From NCBI RefSeq assembly GCF_023278085.1, contig NZ_CP066265.1, positions 2,510,501-2,574,500 on the forward strand: 64,000 bases of DNA. The letters are read 5' to 3'. Position numbers and translations under genes: made by a program. Each line of letters begins with the position of its first letter. Position 1 is the first letter of the stretch. The notes beneath the pieces are model-generated. The model was not told the DNA's origin. It saw only the letters and a program-made list of their open reading frames with translations, and did no database searches. The DNA is from Pseudomonas syringae. GTDB taxonomy: Bacteria; Pseudomonadota; Gammaproteobacteria; Pseudomonadales; Pseudomonadaceae. Shown one piece after another: positions 61,408-64,000 of this stretch.

Positions 61408-64000
61408 ATGCTCGCCTCAGCCGCCGCACACTTCCCTCTGACCGCCGCACAGCGTGATGTCTGGCTCGACCAGATCAGCCGTGGTGATTCTCCCCTGTAC
61501 AACATCGGCGGCTACATGGATGTTGACGGTCCACTGGACGCGGCGACCTTGCAGCGTGCTCTGGACCTGCTGGTTGCGACGCATGAAGGTTTGCGCACTG
61601 TGTTGCTGCCCGGTGCCGGGGCGGACGGTCTGCCGCTTCAGACGTATGTGGCCAGCATGCCCATGCCATTGGCGTTGCATGACTTCAGCGATCACGAGCA
61701 GCCCGAGCTGGCCGCTCAGGCGCTGGTGATCGAGCAGATGCGTCGTCCGTATGTGTTCGATGGCAGTCCGTTACTCGGCTTCAGCCTCATTCGCCTGGCT
61801 GCGGACCACTATTGGCTGGCCAGTCAGGCCCATCACCTGATTCTGGATGGCTGGGGCTTCGGGCAGATGATGCAGTCGCTGGGGGACATTTACTCGGCCT
61901 TGATGCACGGCGACAGCCCGGTATTCGAAGCGCCACGCTACAGCGACTTTATCGAAGAAGATGCACGCTATCAGGCGTCCGAGCGCTACCTGCGCGACAA
62001 GCACTACTGGCTGGAAAAATACCGCAATTTGCCGGAGCCACTGTTGGTCTCCCGTTATCACAATCGGCGGATGACGGATCCGGCGCCTGCACATGCCTGC
62101 GTGCAGGCTTTCCCGGAAGCTCTGCATGTGCGTATGAAACAGTTTGCCGGACAGCAGGGTGCTTCGACATTCCACGTATTGCTGGCGGTGTTGCATGTCT
62201 ACTTCACCCGCACCACGCAGCGTGAAGAATGGGTGGTCGGCCTGCCGTTGCTCAATCGCACCGGGGCGCGATTCAAGGCAACCCTGGGCCATTTCGTGCA
62301 GGTCAGCGCGGTGCGCATGGCCTTTGCGCAAGGCGTGGATTTCGCGACGCTGGTCAGTGAAGTCCGTGACGCACTCAAGCGTGACTTCCGGCACCAGCGC
62401 TTTGCGCTGAGCGAGCTGAATCGCACACTGGGCGTATCACGCGATGAGAGGGCGCAGCTGTTCGAGGTTTCGGTGTCCTACGAACAGGAAGGTCATGATT
62501 ACCGCTACGGAGCGGCTCAGGCCCGGGCTGTAAAAGTCTCCAATGGTTACGAAGCCACGCCGCTGGCCATTCACATGCGCAGCAATCTGAACAGCGACGA
62601 GGCCTCGCTGCACATGGTTCACCATCGCGCGTGGGTCAGTGACGCCGAGGCCGAGGCCATTGCCGCGCGTCTGCTGTCGATACTGGAGCAGGGCCTGGAA
62701 AATCCCGCGTTGCAGGTCAAAGACTTTGATCTGCTGACACACGCCGAGCGACTTGACGTTCAGCAATGGAACGCCACGGCGATGGACGCTGGCAAAGAAC
62801 AACTGATTCATCGGCGTATCGAGCAACAGGCGCGCTTGCGCCCGGACACGCTCGCCGCCGTGCATCAAGGGCAATCGCTGACGTATGCGCAGCTCAATCG
62901 TCAGGCCAATGCGCTGGCGCTGCGCCTTATCGAGGCGGGCGTACGCCCGGACGACCGCGTCGCCGTGGTTTCCCGGCGCAGCCTGCAAACCTTGGTGGGG
63001 CTGCTGGCCACGCTCAAGGCCGGCGCAGCTTACGTGCCCATTGACCCGTCCCATCCCCGCGAGCGTCTGACCTATCTGCTGACGGACAGCGCCCCGGTTG
63101 CGGTGCTGACGCTCTCAGCGCTGGTCGAACGTCTGCCGTCATTGACGGTGCCGCTGATCGAACTGGATCACTGCCTTGACGCTTCGGGTAGCGACAGCAA
63201 CCCGCAGGTGGCGGGCCTGAGCAGTGCCAATCTGGTCTATGTGATTTACACCTCCGGTTCCACCGGCCAGCCGAAGGGCGTGATGGTCGAGCACCACATG
63301 CTGGCCAATCTGGTCGACTGGCACTGCGGTGCTTTCGAGCTTGAAGCAGGCGGACACACGTCGTGCCTCGCGGGTTTCGGTTTTGACGCCATGGCCTGGG
63401 AAGTCTGGCCGACACTGTGCACGGGCGCGACGCTGCACCTGGCGCCAGTTCAAGAGGGCGGCGAAGACATCGAAGCCCTGCTGCAATGGTGGCGTGCGCA
63501 ACCGCTGGACGTCAGCTTCCTGCCGACGCCGGTGGCCGAATACGCGTTCAGCCAGGCGGACGAACACCCGACCCTGCGAACCCTGTTGATCGGCGGCGAC
63601 CGACTTCGCCAGTTTGCCCATAACCGTCGCTATGCGGTGGTCAACAATTACGGACCCACCGAAACCACGGTGGTCGCCACCTCCGGTCAGGTGCTGGTCA
63701 ACGGCGCCCTGCACATTGGCCGGCCCATCGCCAATACCTGCGTATACGTGCTGGATGAGCACTTGCAACCCATGCCGGTGGGCATCAGCGGTGAACTGTA
63801 CATCGGTGGTTCGGGTGTCGCCCGTGGTTATCTGAACCAGCCACAACTGACCGACCAGCGCTTCATCGCCGACCCGTTCAGCGATCAGCCACAGGCGCGC
63901 ATGTACCGCAGCGGTGACCTGGTGCGCTGGAACGCCGACGGCACGCTGGATTATCTGGGCCGCAATGACGATCAGGTGAAGATTCGCGGCATGCGTATCG
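61408..64000 (+). CDS. syfA: Lipopeptide NRPS, syringafactin synthetase SyfA-like (5' part; continues past window)
   Basis: This open frame of 864 codons has no stop before the window end. Residues 1-430 are a condensation domain with active-site HHLILDG (142-148); at the N-terminus of a first module this is the starter type that acylates the first residue. Residues about 455-864 are an adenylation domain: A3 [11 protein letters not shown] (614-624), A4 [11 protein letters not shown] (657-667), A5 NNYGPTE (746-752), A7 YRSGDLVRW and A8 [11 protein letters not shown]. Specificity positions read D-A-W-F-L-G-N-V-V, a leucine code, matching the first residue of syringafactin. AAGGA precedes the ATG. 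The divergent LuxR gene supports the call. Confidence 0.88.
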   Translation, partial: MLASAAAHFPLTAAQRDVWLDQISRGDSPLYNIGGYMDVDGPLDAATLQRALDLLVATHEGLRTVLLPGAGADGLPLQTYVASMPMPLALHDFSDHEQPELAAQALVIEQMRRPYVFDGSPLLGFSLIRLAADHYWLASQAHHLILDGWGFGQMMQSLGDIYSALMHGDSPVFEAPRYSDFIEEDARYQASERYLRDKHYWLEKYRNLPEPLLVSRYHNRRMTDPAPAHACVQAFPEALHVRMKQFAGQQGASTFHVLLAVLHVYFTRTTQREEWVVGLPLLNRTGARFKATLGHFVQVSAVRMAFAQGVDFATLVSEVRDALKRDFRHQRFALSELNRTLGVSRDERAQLFEVSVSYEQEGHDYRYGAAQARAVKVSNGYEATPLAIHMRSNLNSDEASLHMVHHRAWVSDAEAEAIAARLLSILEQGLENPALQVKDFDLLTHAERLDVQQWNATAMDAGKEQLIHRRIEQQARLRPDTLAAVHQGQSLTYAQLNRQANALALRLIEAGVRPDDRVAVVSRRSLQTLVGLLATLKAGAAYVPIDPSHPRERLTYLLTDSAPVAVLTLSALVERLPSLTVPLIELDHCLDASGSDSNPQVAGLSSANLVYVIYTSGSTGQPKGVMVEHHMLANLVDWHCGAFELEAGGHTSCLAGFGFDAMAWEVWPTLCTGATLHLAPVQEGGEDIEALLQWWRAQPLDVSFLPTPVAEYAFSQADEHPTLRTLLIGGDRLRQFAHNRRYAVVNNYGPTETTVVATSGQVLVNGALHIGRPIANTCVYVLDEHLQPMPVGISGELYIGGSGVARGYLNQPQLTDQRFIADPFSDQPQARMYRSGDLVRWNADGTLDYLGRNDDQVKIRGMRI

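Overview
The window is about 60% G+C, densely coded, and shows no rRNA, tRNA, CRISPR array, prophage or insertion sequence. Gene content points to the Pseudomonas syringae group. It ends in the first module of a lipopeptide synthetase preceded by a LuxR-type regulator (the syfR-syfA, syringafactin, arrangement). It also carries a LexA2-ImuA-ImuB-DnaE2 cassette, a DUF1652 gene and GTGACGC-type intergenic palindromes. The species call is inference from recognised families; no alignment was run.

Layout. (1) 1-6.7 kb: a polar amino acid-type ABC importer, a RidA protein, an IclR regulator, a fold-type III PLP dehydratase/aldolase and a PfkB sugar kinase. I propose catabolism of an amino sugar acid such as D-glucosaminate. 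A 178-bp array of 7-bp repeats lies in the middle. (2) 6.8-16 kb: a UvrD-like helicase with an unusual glycine-repeat N-terminus, a DUF1652 protein, an orphan polyamine-type binding protein, a sulfonate-type ABC transporter, an exported histidine phosphatase and an aldo/keto reductase. (3) 16.2-21.9 kb: the mutagenesis cassette lexA2-imuA-imuB-dnaE2, with a palindromic LexA2-type operator and a frameshifted dnaE2. (4) 22-27.5 kb: a DUF1989 protein, then a divergent system of RimK-like ATP-grasp ligase plus CorA-like transporter on one strand and a GNAT/C39-peptidase fusion plus lipoprotein polysaccharide deacetylase on the other. (5) 27.5-38.7 kb: an amidohydrolase with its MHS-type permease (frameshifted at the N-terminus), three LysR regulators, a YdiJ-type FAD/Fe-S dehydrogenase, a Tat-type dienelactone hydrolase and a diguanylate cyclase. 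(6) 39.2-47.4 kb: a seven-gene operon of flavin oxidoreductase, complete peptide-type ABC importer and two AhpD/CMD-fold proteins. (7) 47.5-48.6 kb: a phosphodiesterase and a decayed LysR gene. (8) 48.7-57.8 kb: a tetritol/tetrulose-type catabolic cluster (DhaL, DhaK, Zn-alcohol dehydrogenase, SDR, sugar ABC importer, RpiB-type isomerase, SorC regulator) with a conserved inverted operator pair in its divergent promoter. (9) 57.9-60.3 kb: a membrane PQQ dehydrogenase. (10) 60.3-64 kb: syfR and the 5' end of syfA, whose first adenylation domain reads as leucine-specific.

Four genes are broken. dnaE2, the MHS permease and the sugar ABC permease each contain a single-base insertion in a short C/G run. 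The LysR fragment has lost its front and carries an in-frame stop. The three similar insertions in otherwise well-kept genes make sequencing error a serious alternative to real decay.
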